Positions 17,505 through 27,040 of a stretch of DNA of 59,812 nt are shown one piece after another. This DNA is from Paracoccaceae bacterium (GTDB taxonomy: Bacteria > Pseudomonadota > Alphaproteobacteria > Rhodobacterales > Rhodobacteraceae). The notes beneath the pieces were generated by a model. That model made no database searches and was not told where the DNA came from. It worked only from the letters and a program-made list of their open reading frames with translations. The position numbers and the translations under genes were made by a program. The DNA is taken from contig JAPOTI010000050.1 of the NCBI GenBank assembly GCA_026709265.1, forward strand, positions 1-59,812, in the 5' to 3' direction. Numbering within the stretch: position 1 is the stretch's first letter; each line of letters starts with the position of its first letter.

Positions 17505-18035
17505 TTGACCGATCCTGTTGCCTTTATCATTAACCTTGCCAGCATCATTGGTCAGTTTGAATCACTGTTGCGGGCGATTGTTTTCGTCATGGGGATTCTT
17601 CTCACCATTCAGGCGCTTCGCCTCGCCATACGACGGGTCGAATTCGGACCACAAACCGTCTCCTCATCCCAAGTTCTGGCAAGTTTTGTGATTGGCATCT
17701 GCTTGCTTGCATTTCCGCAAACCGTGAGCGTTCTCACGGGCAGTCTTTTTGGCACCAGTCGCATTGACGATGCTGCACAGATTCTTGCTTATACCGGGCG
17801 TTGGTCCGATGCGGCCAGTGGTTCGCGACAGGCAATAGAGGCGATCGTGTTGCTGATCCAACTGATCGGATTCATTGCGATCATGCGCGGACTTCTTTTT
17901 CTCAACAATGCCGCGTCATCATCAGCAAATGCCACGCTTGGATCGGGTGTGACATTTATCGTGGCCGGCGCGCTGGCGGTGAATTTTCCATCACTTTTTG
18001 GGGCATTGACACAGCTCTTCATGACATCAGGATAA
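17505..18035 (+). CDS. dotE: DotE/IcmC (TraQ) polytopic membrane protein of type IVB secretion
   Basis: 176 residues; TTG start six bases after GAGG, 13 bases after the previous gene. Four hydrophobic segments, with the pattern QFESLLRAIVFVMGILLTIQAL, then SSQVLASFVIGICLLAFPQTV, LIQLIGFIAIMRGLLFL and FIVAGALAVNFPSLFGAL. This matches DotE/IcmC, which lies next to dotF in Legionella and traP in IncI plasmids. No icmD/dotP, icmJ or dotO follows; the locus stops here. Confidence 0.82.
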   Translation: MTDPVAFIINLASIIGQFESLLRAIVFVMGILLTIQALRLAIRRVEFGPQTVSSSQVLASFVIGICLLAFPQTVSVLTGSLFGTSRIDDAAQILAYTGRWSDAASGSRQAIEAIVLLIQLIGFIAIMRGLLFLNNAASSSANATLGSGVTFIVAGALAVNFPSLFGALTQLFMTSG

Positions 18036-18735
18036 CAGTCCTCATCCTTCATTGTGAACTGTTGCTTTTCCATGGATGTTATTGACTCCGGCTTGATGTC
18101 TTCATTCCTATCAACAAGTTGTTCTGCTTCATCGCGCGCATCTTTTTCCTTCATGCTTATTGTGACGTCCAAGGACATATTGGAGATTTATCCGGTTTTT
18201 CAGCGGCATTCATATCTGTTTCCTCGATTTTGATATTTGACGTTCCGGTTGTGGAAATAATCGGTCAGGGCGTTCCTGTTGATAGATCGGGTCAACGGAT
18301 CATTTATCCGCGTGGGGTATTCCAAGTGAACCCTCCATGGTTCATCCTGTTCGAATTCCGCGGCGGCGATGACGATTCAGCGGGCTTTGAAGAATATCAC
18401 AGGAGGTGAAATTGATCGGCAATTCTGACCGTTGCAACCAGAACGCCGGGCATTGCGGTGCAGAGGAGGGTGGAGTATCGACTTGACGAACTTAATTGGA
18501 GCGGACTTGGCATGAACGCCCGTGTAGCCCGACTGGATTTTCACTGTGATGTTGTCTTTGCTCGGCCTGTCTTCAGCCGGGTTGCTTCATTTGCACAGAT
18601 TATAGAGCCGATGTTCCTGCTGGTTGCCGTGGAATACAAGCAGGGATCCAGGCCTGAGAAGTTTGTCGACAGGAGGACCGGGCATGTCGATGAAATCTGG
18701 CGTCTGGTTGCTGGATCAATCGGTTTGACGATCAT
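18036..18735. other. Gene-poor stretch after dotE
   Basis: 700 bases where the next Dot/Icm genes would be expected. Open frames on both strands are short and show no family I recognise. The secretion locus ends without a visible terminator. Confidence 0.4.
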
Positions 18736-19383
18736 TTGACGAAGACAGACGATGTTATCTTCCGTATTCCCTCTCACGCACTGACCGCGACCCAGAATAA
18801 GACTTCGCACAGTCCCCGCCGGCAAGAGCTTGATCCCCAGCGCGCATTCCTCAGCTATTTTGACAGCTTTGACGTTGGCCGGATTCAACAGAGACAGTCC
18901 GAGCAAAACCACAACGTGGCGGTCAGTCGGTTTCCAAACAGTCGAACAGCCAATGTTCAGTCACACGAGCGCATTGTCCCGGCTATGCCTGTTGCTGTGA
19001 CAACTTCTGAAACTTCACAGGTTTTCGGGACATGGCTTCAGGAGGCCCTGCAACAGTTGGAAGAGAGTTGTGAATGCGCTGCCGATGAGGAGCTACACCC
19101 CCCTTCGACCATTGCAATTCAGAAGACTGGCATGCTCTTGCGTGAAATATCAGAATGCGTTGAGTCCGCACCGGACATCTACCCGATGCACAAGTCAAGT
19201 CTGGCAATTGACTTTCGCACGCCCGACGGCAAGAGTGGTGTGCTGTTTGTAATTGAACAGGATGGATCTGGTACGCTGTTCTATCCGACACGGGATTCGG
19301 ATGGCTGGACTTCGTTTGAAGATGCCATGAACTTGTTCGCGGGGCGTGGTGCTGACGAGTTGAAGCGGGCAGGTATCCGGTAG
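18736..19383 (+). CDS. Hypothetical protein, first of an orphan pair
   Basis: 215 residues from a TTG; an ATG at 18985 would leave 132 residues covering the better-structured half. The N-terminal 80 residues are polar and low in structure; the C-terminal part alternates helix (FGTWLQEALQQLEESC) and beta-type sequence (SSLAIDFRTPDGKSGVLFVIEQDGSG). No signal or membrane segment. The stop TAG overlaps the GTG of the next gene, so the two are translationally coupled. No function can be assigned. Confidence 0.55.
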   Translation: MTKTDDVIFRIPSHALTATQNKTSHSPRRQELDPQRAFLSYFDSFDVGRIQQRQSEQNHNVAVSRFPNSRTANVQSHERIVPAMPVAVTTSETSQVFGTWLQEALQQLEESCECAADEELHPPSTIAIQKTGMLLREISECVESAPDIYPMHKSSLAIDFRTPDGKSGVLFVIEQDGSGTLFYPTRDSDGWTSFEDAMNLFAGRGADELKRAGIR

Positions 19384-19822
19384 TGGATGTTGAGGCTGGT
19401 CAGGATCAAACCAAACCCATAGTTGACGATGAACGACTGGGGCGACAGGAATGGTCAGGGTCCTCGGCCAGAAAGGTGTACTGCCGGTTAAAAAGCGGCC
19501 AAAAAGTGGACATACGTGCCAACAAATTCGAGCCGAGAACAAATCACAATGATGTTTCTGTCGACCGAATGGACCTTGCTGCCCAAAATGAACTGGCAAA
19601 ACTGGCTGAGAAGAACACCACTCGTGAGGGCAAGTTATTCAGGGGTTGGTATACGCCACGGTACGCGATGTCACTGATGTCGGTTGTCGTGCAAGCCCAA
19701 CGTCGCGACCAGAGAATCCGTGCCACGCAGACATCGAGTTTCTGGTGCCCTTGAATGCTGACAATCGGAAAAATGAGATTCGTAAGCACGCCTTCGAACT
19801 CGCATGCAGGGCACAATCATAA
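19383..19822 (+). pseudogene. Hypothetical protein, frameshifted, second of an orphan pair
   Basis: Starts at GTG overlapping the previous stop. The first frame gives SVDRMDLAAQNELAKLAEKN and GKLFRGWYT, then terminates at 19754 with an unrelated tail. A second frame, entered by an indel between about 19694 and 19715, continues with NPCHADIEFLVPLNADNRK and ends at the TAA 19820-19822. Joined, the product is about 146 residues. I recall this pattern from hypothetical proteins of proteobacteria, without a known role. Either a pseudogene or a sequencing error. Confidence 0.6.
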
Positions 19823-20175
19823 ACCTGATCAGATTCCCAACCGGATCGGTGTACGCGATAATCTCACGGGTCAGGCCGCCCTTTGAGCGTCCGCCCTTCT
19901 GGGTCAGATCCCCCTCTTTTTGACCCCGGATGCCCGCGGTGGCTCCGGCATGATCGTGCTATCCACCGCCCCGCCGCAGAAAAATCAATCACATCGGATA
20001 ACATACTGGGAAGACCTGCAAAAACACCCTTTTGCGTCCATTGACAAAACGGCCTGAAAAACTCTGTTCCACTAGCCGCAACGCGGTGGGAGATCGCGCC
20101 ACGACGGTCCCGTGCGAAACAGCCAAAGAGCCGCCTCGAGAAAAGGCGGATTATGTCCGAAATCGGTCGATTTGC
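19823..20175 (-). mobile_element. IS5-family transposase remnant
   Basis: Minus-strand reading in shifting frames gives the IS5 order: FLEAALWLFRTGPSWRDLP, then WTQKGVFAGLPSMLSDVIDF, then GDLTQKGGRSKGGLTREIIA and YTDPVGNLIR. Several frameshifts and stops separate these blocks, and the N- and C-terminal parts of the transposase are absent. An inactive relic lying right after the frameshifted gene. Confidence 0.8.
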
Positions 20176-20328
20176 CCGGACAAAGTGGCATAACCTATGC
20201 CCACATCGCGTCTGTAACACCGTTCTGTCGGCAGTGATCATGTCACCTGCCTATGCGGCCTGTAACGCCTTTCCAACGTGCGCTGCAGGCAAAATAAGAA
20301 CAAATCGGGTGCCATGCACGATGAATGC

Positions 20329-21063
20329 CTACGGGCCCGCAAGGGAATTCTTGTGGTGGGTTTGGGATTCTGGAACTGACCTGTCTTTCCAGGGTTCGAA
20401 GACCTGTTGGTTGCGTGGAAATATGATGTTGAGTGCGACCAGCAATGGGACCGCGAACTCGGTCAATTCACCGCGCCTGAACACCTCATCAGGTTTCAGG
20501 TTGATGAGACCTTCAACAGCCGCAATGATCACGAGATAACCGACGATATGGTATGTCTTTGGAAGGGGGACGGCCCAGGAATCAGCGATCGCCCGCAGGC
20601 GGGGCGAGCGGCGGCACAGCGGCGTGATGACACCAAGATAAAGCAGAAAAATGATCAATATGCCTTTCGCAAAAACTGTCTTGTTGAAGTTGATATCGTT
20701 GATAATGAGATTGTGGATATTGGTTTCAACCTGCGCATTGTTTTGCAGGAAAAATTCAGGACTGGTGATTCCAAACAGCCGCTGTCCCCATGAGATTTCT
20801 TCCAGGGCACCGAACGCGGCAAGCAGGGCAAGCGCTGCGAGAACCAGTTTTTGCCGGATATTGAAATGACCAAAACCGCACCACAGACGCCTTGTCGTGA
20901 TTGCCGAAATCGAAGCCAAAGTGAGGACCGTGAGCCATTCCAGAACACCATCTTCAACAGCATAGGCTGTTCCAAAATATGCGGTATTGAAAAGTGCGAG
21001 CGCGACGCCAAGGGCAAACAGGAAGGTGCCGTGTATCAAAATGAATTTCTCAACAGGCTGCAT
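20329..21063 (-). CDS. Polytopic membrane protein of unknown function
   Basis: 244 residues with about six hydrophobic segments (for example LIHGTFLFALGVALALF, LVLAALALLAAFGALEEISW, GILIIFLLYLGVITPL). The conserved-looking loop GALEEISWGQRLFGITSPEF followed by ETNIHNL recurs, from memory, in uncharacterised membrane proteins of many bacteria. Last gene of a three-gene minus-strand operon; overlaps its upstream neighbour by 14 bases. Could act with the sialidase-fold protein in surface glycan handling, which is only an inference from context. Confidence 0.65.
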   Translation of the reverse strand: MQPVEKFILIHGTFLFALGVALALFNTAYFGTAYAVEDGVLEWLTVLTLASISAITTRRLWCGFGHFNIRQKLVLAALALLAAFGALEEISWGQRLFGITSPEFFLQNNAQVETNIHNLIINDINFNKTVFAKGILIIFLLYLGVITPLCRRSPRLRAIADSWAVPLPKTYHIVGYLVIIAAVEGLINLKPDEVFRRGELTEFAVPLLVALNIIFPRNQQVFEPWKDRSVPESQTHHKNSLAGP

Positions 21064-21646
21064 TGCGAAACCTCCAGGCCCTGATCAGGCGACAACATAT
21101 CGAAATCGATGCCACGGCAAATGCAATGGGATCCAAAAGATAGTCAAACAGATTATCGCTTTCACCAAGATCGAAACGATGGGCAACAAGCGAACAGGTG
21201 AGCCAGACGGCGATCAGGAGATGACGCTTCCCCATCCACATGCCACACGCAATCAACGCCACGACAAATGCCGTTTGCGGTCGATAGAATAGAGCATAGG
21301 GGTCAAAATATCCTAAACCCAAGGCCATAGGATAGAGAGAAACCCCTGAGAGGAAAATAATGACCCTCAATCGCAACAGGGCGGCAGTGAATTCATCGAA
21401 TAATGGGGACAATCGAGATCTGAATGCAACACAAACACAGGTCAAAACCAACGCAAAACTGGGTTCATACAATATGCTTGCGAGATACCCGACGATATTG
21501 ATTCCATTGATGGGTACGAGCAACGCAGCAGCAGGTAACAGACAAGCTGCAATCAATTGTCCAACGCGTCCTGCGCGAACGTTCCCGCCGAGGGAATAGC
21601 CCAGCGGAAACAACGTCAATATCCACATCAGGTCAGAAAAATTCAT
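21050..21646 (-). CDS. Polytopic membrane protein of unknown function
   Basis: 198 residues from the ATG that overlaps the upstream stop as ATGA (a TTG 18 bases earlier is possible). Five or six hydrophobic segments, including MWILTLFPLGYSLGG, LIAACLLPAAALLVPING and YPMALGLGYFDPYALF. No motif recognised. Its start coupling to the sialidase-like gene and overlap with the downstream membrane gene indicate one operon. Confidence 0.62.
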   Translation of the reverse strand: MNFSDLMWILTLFPLGYSLGGNVRAGRVGQLIAACLLPAAALLVPINGINIVGYLASILYEPSFALVLTCVCVAFRSRLSPLFDEFTAALLRLRVIIFLSGVSLYPMALGLGYFDPYALFYRPQTAFVVALIACGMWMGKRHLLIAVWLTCSLVAHRFDLGESDNLFDYLLDPIAFAVASISICCRLIRAWRFRNAAC

Positions 21647-22881
21647 GGTGAGAGAATCACCCAAGACGCGTCAAGAGCTTGGGTCAGCCAGTTATCGTCG
21701 AAAACCAGGTGCTTGATTGATTGCCTGTTGTCGGTCCATGCGACATGGTGATGGCCATGAATATCAGTGGTGATCGCAGGATAGGAGAATTCGCCGCTGT
21801 CGGCCGATTCAAGATCATGAATGGGCACGATCATGGAGACATCCCGGTCGGCAACGGCGATCGATAATGCGCTACGCCCCGTTTCTGAACTGTTATAGAC
21901 AATCCAGAATCCATTCGCTTCCGGAAGCGCAGCAGCAGCCACCGAATTGTCTGCGTTTGGTAATTCCAGCGGTCTTGGCCGGCTGAAATGTCTGCCGGCA
22001 TCACGGGTTGACGAAAACTGCATGTGCATCGGGGGGTCTCCGGCATAACGCATGAATACCGCGCCACGGGACTCAGAAATGGCAGCCAATGACGGTTGTA
22101 ACGCGTCTCGCCCCCATGTCACGCGGGTTTTGTTACGAATTTCACCATTGGGCGCAACCAAGAGGATCTCGGCGAATTTTCCTGCCAACTCGTGATAAAC
22201 CGGTAGCGCGAACCCCCCATCTGTCAGGAGAACGGGCGGATTTCTGACCAAAGTGCTGACATTGAAGAACGGACTGGTGACGAGGCGCCGGGCTGAAGAC
22301 CATGTCTTGCCCCCATCGTCTGACGTGATGAAATTGATGCTGCTGGTCGCCCAACCGCCGACTGAAACACTGACAAAAAACAGCCAGACGCGTCCGTTCT
22401 CGTCCAGAATGGCTGCCGGGTTGCCAAGTTTCTTGATATACCGGCCGAGTTGTTCCGCCAGGAGTTGTCGAGACATGACGCTTCGTGCCGGAGAGAACTT
22501 TCCCGTCTGCTGGTCGTATCGTGCAAACCAGATTTCCACATCCATTCCACCTTCACGACTGCCACCGAACCAGAACGCACCAATGTCTCCACCGGGAAGA
22601 TTGACAAGTGTCGCAGCATGAACGGATGGCTGACCCCCATTGTCCAGCAGTTGTGTGCGATAAAGGGGAACAGAAGGCGCATCCGTGCCGTCACCCTTCA
22701 CCGCAACGGATCGGGCACTGATTGATCGGATGACAAATTCGGATTGCGGCGTTTCTGACAGGAGATCGATTCCATACGAGATGGCCACCGACGCAGACAT
22801 CAGGAAGCCAACTGACGCGGCCAGTTGATACCGCCTGATCCTGCGCCCATCTGGATTTTGGCCACGCCATGAAAAGTGCAT
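21643..22881 (-). CDS. Exported sialidase-fold (BNR repeat) protein
   Basis: 412 residues from the ATG just before the hydrophobic segment; the frame is open for another 58 codons upstream but that part looks non-coding. N-terminal membrane anchor or uncleaved signal (AASVGFLMSASVAISYG), then a six-bladed propeller-type sequence with Asp-box motifs (SDDGGKTWSS; a weaker SSTRDAGRHFS) and YRTQLLDNGGQPSVHAATLV at the first blade. Resembles the BNR_2 sialidase-like family. True sialidases need an Arg triad and Tyr/Glu; I could not place all of them, so activity is uncertain. First gene of the operon. Confidence 0.72.
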   Translation of the reverse strand: MHFSWRGQNPDGRRIRRYQLAASVGFLMSASVAISYGIDLLSETPQSEFVIRSISARSVAVKGDGTDAPSVPLYRTQLLDNGGQPSVHAATLVNLPGGDIGAFWFGGSREGGMDVEIWFARYDQQTGKFSPARSVMSRQLLAEQLGRYIKKLGNPAAILDENGRVWLFFVSVSVGGWATSSINFITSDDGGKTWSSARRLVTSPFFNVSTLVRNPPVLLTDGGFALPVYHELAGKFAEILLVAPNGEIRNKTRVTWGRDALQPSLAAISESRGAVFMRYAGDPPMHMQFSSTRDAGRHFSRPRPLELPNADNSVAAAALPEANGFWIVYNSSETGRSALSIAVADRDVSMIVPIHDLESADSGEFSYPAITTDIHGHHHVAWTDNRQSIKHLVFDDNWLTQALDASWVILSP

Positions 22882-23247
22882 TAGATCCACGTCCAATATC
22901 GACGCGATTGACAAAAAATGTTCGACAGGTTGATGAACTCCCTTAATGCATTGAACTGTTCCCGATTCCCTTGGAAAATGACGGAACGCTCGCAACGACG
23001 TCCCAGATTGACGCATAATAGGTACATCTTCAACTTTGCGAAAGTGAACAGACAAAACAACATGTCGTGAGAATGCCCTTATCCTCTCACTGTCTGTGGT
23101 GTAGGAACTGTCAGCAAATCACGTGCCGTTTGTCGGTGAACAGAACAAGATCTGGTTCAGTGATCATGATTAACGGACATGCGGTGGCGGGGCGTTTGTC
23201 TGTCGTGGCTGCCGCATGACAATGGGTGCAAAAGGGGTGGGGTGCAG
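22882..23247. other. Divergent intergenic region
   Basis: Separates the minus-strand sialidase operon from the SNF2 gene. Open frames on both strands cross parts of it but start sites with ribosome signals lie outside. No promoter was assigned. Confidence 0.35.
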
Positions 23248-26200
23248 ATGAGGTTGGATATCCATGATATCCGTGAGGTTATCGGTGACAGATCTCTGTT
23301 CAGGCGGGGGCGAACGCTCTACAAAAACGGGACAGTGCTCGATATCAAAAAGGAGCCTGACAATGTGCTGATCGGACGGGTCAGGGATCGCACGAATATA
23401 TATTATGTCGATATTCAGGTTGAGCCGATTGGCGAAGAATCAGTCTCAGTCTCCGGGTTTTGTACCTGCGATCTGGCCTATAATTGTGAACATGTGGCGG
23501 CGGTGCTCCTGAGCCATTCTGCTGCTCTCCGGAAATCTGCCCACGACTCTCAATTTGCCCATGAACGACATGATTCGACTGGCACATCACGCGAAAGCAA
23601 ACTGCCCGGTCATCTTGAGGAATGGCTCGACACATTCGACGATTCGGACATGGAGTTGTTCCAACCCGAGCCATCCGGCCCCTCCGTCATTCATGGTGAT
23701 GCAATCATGTATCTGTTTCGTCGCAGTTGCGGCAGCAAAGCCGAGATCTGCCCGTTCAAGGTTTATGTGAAAAAAGACGGGGAACTCGGAAAAAATGTTC
23801 ACGAGGTTTCTTTTTACAGTGGTTCGCACGCACGCAAGGGCATGACCCATGAGGATGTCGCGATCTGCGCGCAACTTTCCTACTTCGGCAACCATCATTC
23901 TTCGCAAGGACGGAGTTTTCCGAAAGGGGCGGCATTGAAACAGTTTCTGCAGCAGATCGTGTCGACGGGACGTGCGCGATACGACAGTGTTTACACAAAA
24001 CCGCTGCACTGGCAGGATGACATAAAGGTTGTTTTTGGCTGGAAGATCAATGAGGACGGCAAGCAATCATTAGAAGCACAAAATGAAAATGGTCAACAAC
24101 TTGGCCTGCTTCCGTTTCCAGATCCAGTCATTGTTGATCCGCACAATGACCTCATCGGATTTGCTGGCACTGACTTGCCGACACATACAGTTGAATTTCT
24201 TGCCCGTGCACCGGTCGTTCCTCCCGAGTCTGCCGGACAACTCGCAGTGCGCATGAAGAACCAGTTTGGTTCTTTGGTGCCCCCACCCCACCCTGTCAAA
24301 ATTATCAAACATACGGATCTCAAGCCGAATATGTTGTTGACCCTGACAGGACAAACGGGCGAGTTTTGGCGAAATGGTTATCAGCAGGTCACTTATCCGT
24401 GCATTCGCGCGAATGTCACCTATGACGGGCACAAATCCTTACTTACTCCCTGCATTGGAAAGGAAATTCGTTGCGTCGTTGACCAGACAGTCAAAATCAT
24501 GCGGCGTGATCAAGATACGGAAAGGCAAATGCTGGAACAGCTGTACGATATCGTCGAGCCCTATGGCGGTGGTGTTGCGATACACTCACGCAGCGGCGAA
24601 TACGTGTATAACAATGTCCGGGATACGCATGTCATCTTTCCCGCCGTGCAACATGACAATCTGGCTTCGATGAGAGAATTGATCAGCTTCATGTCCACTG
24701 AGATCGCGTATCTCAAGGAGGAGTTGAGATGGGAAATTGAAGTTGATCCAGAATGGCCAGTGAAAATAACGGACGCTGACCTTCACTTTAGAACTGAATT
24801 CACAGACACGGATGATGACTGGTTTTCGTTGACGTTCAAGCTTGAAGTCGATGGAATCGAATTGGATCTCATTCCGGCAATTCGCCAACTGACGGCCGGT
24901 TTGCCGCTTGATGAACGCGGGAGACTCGACGAGGATTTTGATCTTGATGAATTCCTTCATTCAAAGGTCTTTTATCATCTCGTCCCGGGCAGGCAGGTGG
25001 TTCCGCTTCCGGGAAAAAAGATGCAAGGGTTCGTGGAGGCCTTTCTGGAAATACATGGTGTGACCAAGTTCCATCGCGCCGATGCCGCTCAGGTGTGGAG
25101 AATCTCGGAAACACTGGATGGATGCGGTGCGAAATGGGTCGGCGGTCAGTCCATTCTTGATCTGGGGAAACGGTTGTACGCGCTCGCACGGACCAAAGGA
25201 GACATTCAACCCAATAGCTTGACTGCCGATCTCAGACCTTATCAGCAACAGGGTTACGGTTGGCTCAAAGCCCTGAGTGAGAGCGGGTTCGGTGGAATTC
25301 TCGCCGACGATATGGGACTTGGCAAAACGGTTCAGGCATTGGCCTTGTTGACCCACTGCCATGTCGAACAGAAGGCCATGAATCCGAGTCTGCTGGTGGT
25401 TCCGACGAGCCTGGTCAGCAACTGGCAAAAAGAAGCAGCGCGTTTTGCTCCGCGACTCAAGTTCCTGAATCTGCACGGCAAGGACCGCCATGAACGTTTC
25501 CAATCGATTCCTGAATATGACCTGGTCTTGACGACATACCCCTTGATTCATCGTGATCAGGATGAACTGTTTGCGCACCGGTATGAGCTCGCAATTCTCG
25601 ATGAGGCTCAGGCGGTCAAGAATCCAGCGGCGCGCACCGCCAAACTGATCCGGAACATTGAGGCACGTCAGAGGATCGCACTCACCGGCACACCACTGGA
25701 AAACAACTTGATGGAGCTTTGGGCGCTATTTGACTGGCTCATCCCAGGATTTCTGGGCGATCGCAAACGGTTTGGCAAGGAATTCAGGAGACCAATCGAA
25801 AAACTGGGTGACGGTGTCACGCAAGAACGGTTGTCGAACCGGGTCAAGCCTTTTTTGCTGAGGCGCACCAAGGATGACGTGCTTGAGGAACTGCCACCGA
25901 AAACAATTATCGACGAAACGGTATCTTTGGGGAGCGGTCAGGCACAACTTTACGAGAGTGTGCGTGCGGCCATGGACAAGCGGGTGCGCGAGGCGGTGGA
26001 AAAGCGGGGGTTTGCACGCTCACGCATCACTGTGCTTGATGCTCTTCTCAAGCTCCGGCAGGTCTGTTGCGACCCGCAACTGGTCAAGCTCACGACCGCC
26101 GTGAAGGTCAAGGAAAGCGCCAAACGCGCGCGGCTGAATGAAATGATCGAACAACTCATGAGCGAGAACCGCAAGGTCCTTGTCTTTTCACAGTTTGTTG

Positions 26201-26625
26201 AAATGCTGCGTTTGATTGAGCGTGATGTGCAGGATCGTGGTTGGACATACGCGATGCTGCATGGCAGCACACGAAATCGTGAAGCGGAAATTGACAAGTT
26301 CCAATCTGGCGATTCACAGCTGTTCTTGATCAGTTTGAAGGCTGGCGGAGTGGGTTTGAATCTGACGGCAGCCGACACGGTTATCCTTTACGATCCTTGG
26401 TGGAATCCGGCAGTCGAGCGGCAGGCCATGGACAGAACGCACCGTATTGGCCAGGACAAGGCTGTTTTTGTCTATCGCCTGTTCTGTAAAGACACGGTTG
26501 AGACGGCAATTCAGGCGATGCAGGAGAAGAAACAGGCTTTGGCGGACGCTTTGTTTGAGGGCGGTGCTTCCAGCACCCTGTCGCTGACCGAAGAGGATCT
26601 GGCACAGTTGTTCGGCGGCGGTTGA
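23248..26625 (+). CDS. SWIM-domain SNF2-family DNA helicase/translocase
   Basis: 1125 residues from the ATG preceded by a GGGGTGG-type site; 23 further codons are open upstream. An N-terminal SWIM zinc finger (CTCDLAYNCEHVAAVLL, C-x-C-xn-C-x-H) is followed by a long middle region and then the Snf2 ATPase: Walker A DDMGLGKTVQALAL, DEAQ box, ALTGTPLENNLMELWALFDW, and the C-terminal lobe with LISLKAGGVGLNLT and DRTHRIGQDKAVFVYRL. Bacterial members are RapA/HepA relatives thought to remodel RNA polymerase or DNA-protein complexes. It stands alone; its neighbours do not suggest a restriction or defence system. Confidence 0.9.
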   Translation: MRLDIHDIREVIGDRSLFRRGRTLYKNGTVLDIKKEPDNVLIGRVRDRTNIYYVDIQVEPIGEESVSVSGFCTCDLAYNCEHVAAVLLSHSAALRKSAHDSQFAHERHDSTGTSRESKLPGHLEEWLDTFDDSDMELFQPEPSGPSVIHGDAIMYLFRRSCGSKAEICPFKVYVKKDGELGKNVHEVSFYSGSHARKGMTHEDVAICAQLSYFGNHHSSQGRSFPKGAALKQFLQQIVSTGRARYDSVYTKPLHWQDDIKVVFGWKINEDGKQSLEAQNENGQQLGLLPFPDPVIVDPHNDLIGFAGTDLPTHTVEFLARAPVVPPESAGQLAVRMKNQFGSLVPPPHPVKIIKHTDLKPNMLLTLTGQTGEFWRNGYQQVTYPCIRANVTYDGHKSLLTPCIGKEIRCVVDQTVKIMRRDQDTERQMLEQLYDIVEPYGGGVAIHSRSGEYVYNNVRDTHVIFPAVQHDNLASMRELISFMSTEIAYLKEELRWEIEVDPEWPVKITDADLHFRTEFTDTDDDWFSLTFKLEVDGIELDLIPAIRQLTAGLPLDERGRLDEDFDLDEFLHSKVFYHLVPGRQVVPLPGKKMQGFVEAFLEIHGVTKFHRADAAQVWRISETLDGCGAKWVGGQSILDLGKRLYALARTKGDIQPNSLTADLRPYQQQGYGWLKALSESGFGGILADDMGLGKTVQALALLTHCHVEQKAMNPSLLVVPTSLVSNWQKEAARFAPRLKFLNLHGKDRHERFQSIPEYDLVLTTYPLIHRDQDELFAHRYELAILDEAQAVKNPAARTAKLIRNIEARQRIALTGTPLENNLMELWALFDWLIPGFLGDRKRFGKEFRRPIEKLGDGVTQERLSNRVKPFLLRRTKDDVLEELPPKTIIDETVSLGSGQAQLYESVRAAMDKRVREAVEKRGFARSRITVLDALLKLRQVCCDPQLVKLTTAVKVKESAKRARLNEMIEQLMSENRKVLVFSQFVEMLRLIERDVQDRGWTYAMLHGSTRNREAEIDKFQSGDSQLFLISLKAGGVGLNLTAADTVILYDPWWNPAVERQAMDRTHRIGQDKAVFVYRLFCKDTVETAIQAMQEKKQALADALFEGGASSTLSLTEEDLAQLFGGG

Positions 26626-27040
26626 TCGTGACCGGATTGCCCGATCACTGACGGGGGAAATTTGGCGGCGTTCTGAACCACGGTCATTGTCCTGATTGAT
26701 CGTGCTCGCGCAGCAACATTTTTTGATCTGGCGGCTGTCAGCTCGCGGTCTACTTACGGTTGTATATGTCCACTTGTCATACCGAGTGAACTCTCATGTC
26801 ATGGGTGACTGGGGTCGTGTTCACCCTTTGCTGGTGTTTGCCAGATCCGAAAACAGGCCTGTCATTTGGGCCGAAGCATGTTCATCAGAAGTTTGCATTC
26901 GGCGGCGGTTGGTTTTTTCGGCTGCATGGATCAGCATTGCCCGGGATTGTTGCGACATGGCGTATGTCCTCGGACTTGTGGCAGGGGGTTTTCTGAAATA
27001 CGAAATCCGCCTGAGAAGCGAGGAAAATTTTGGGCAAATC
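26626..27040. other. Intergenic region before the SnoaL-like gene
   Basis: An open frame joined to the next gene crosses this stretch from 26696 but its translation looks random and has no family match, so I treat it as non-coding. No regulatory signal recognised. Confidence 0.4.

Noticed and set aside
18541-18912. Minus-strand 123-residue frame as a missing Dot/Icm gene
   Set aside because: No signal peptide, membrane segment or family pattern, and it opposes the locus direction.
26696-27040. N-terminal extension of the SnoaL-like protein
   Set aside because: The 115 added residues look random and end before a proper domain start at 27041.
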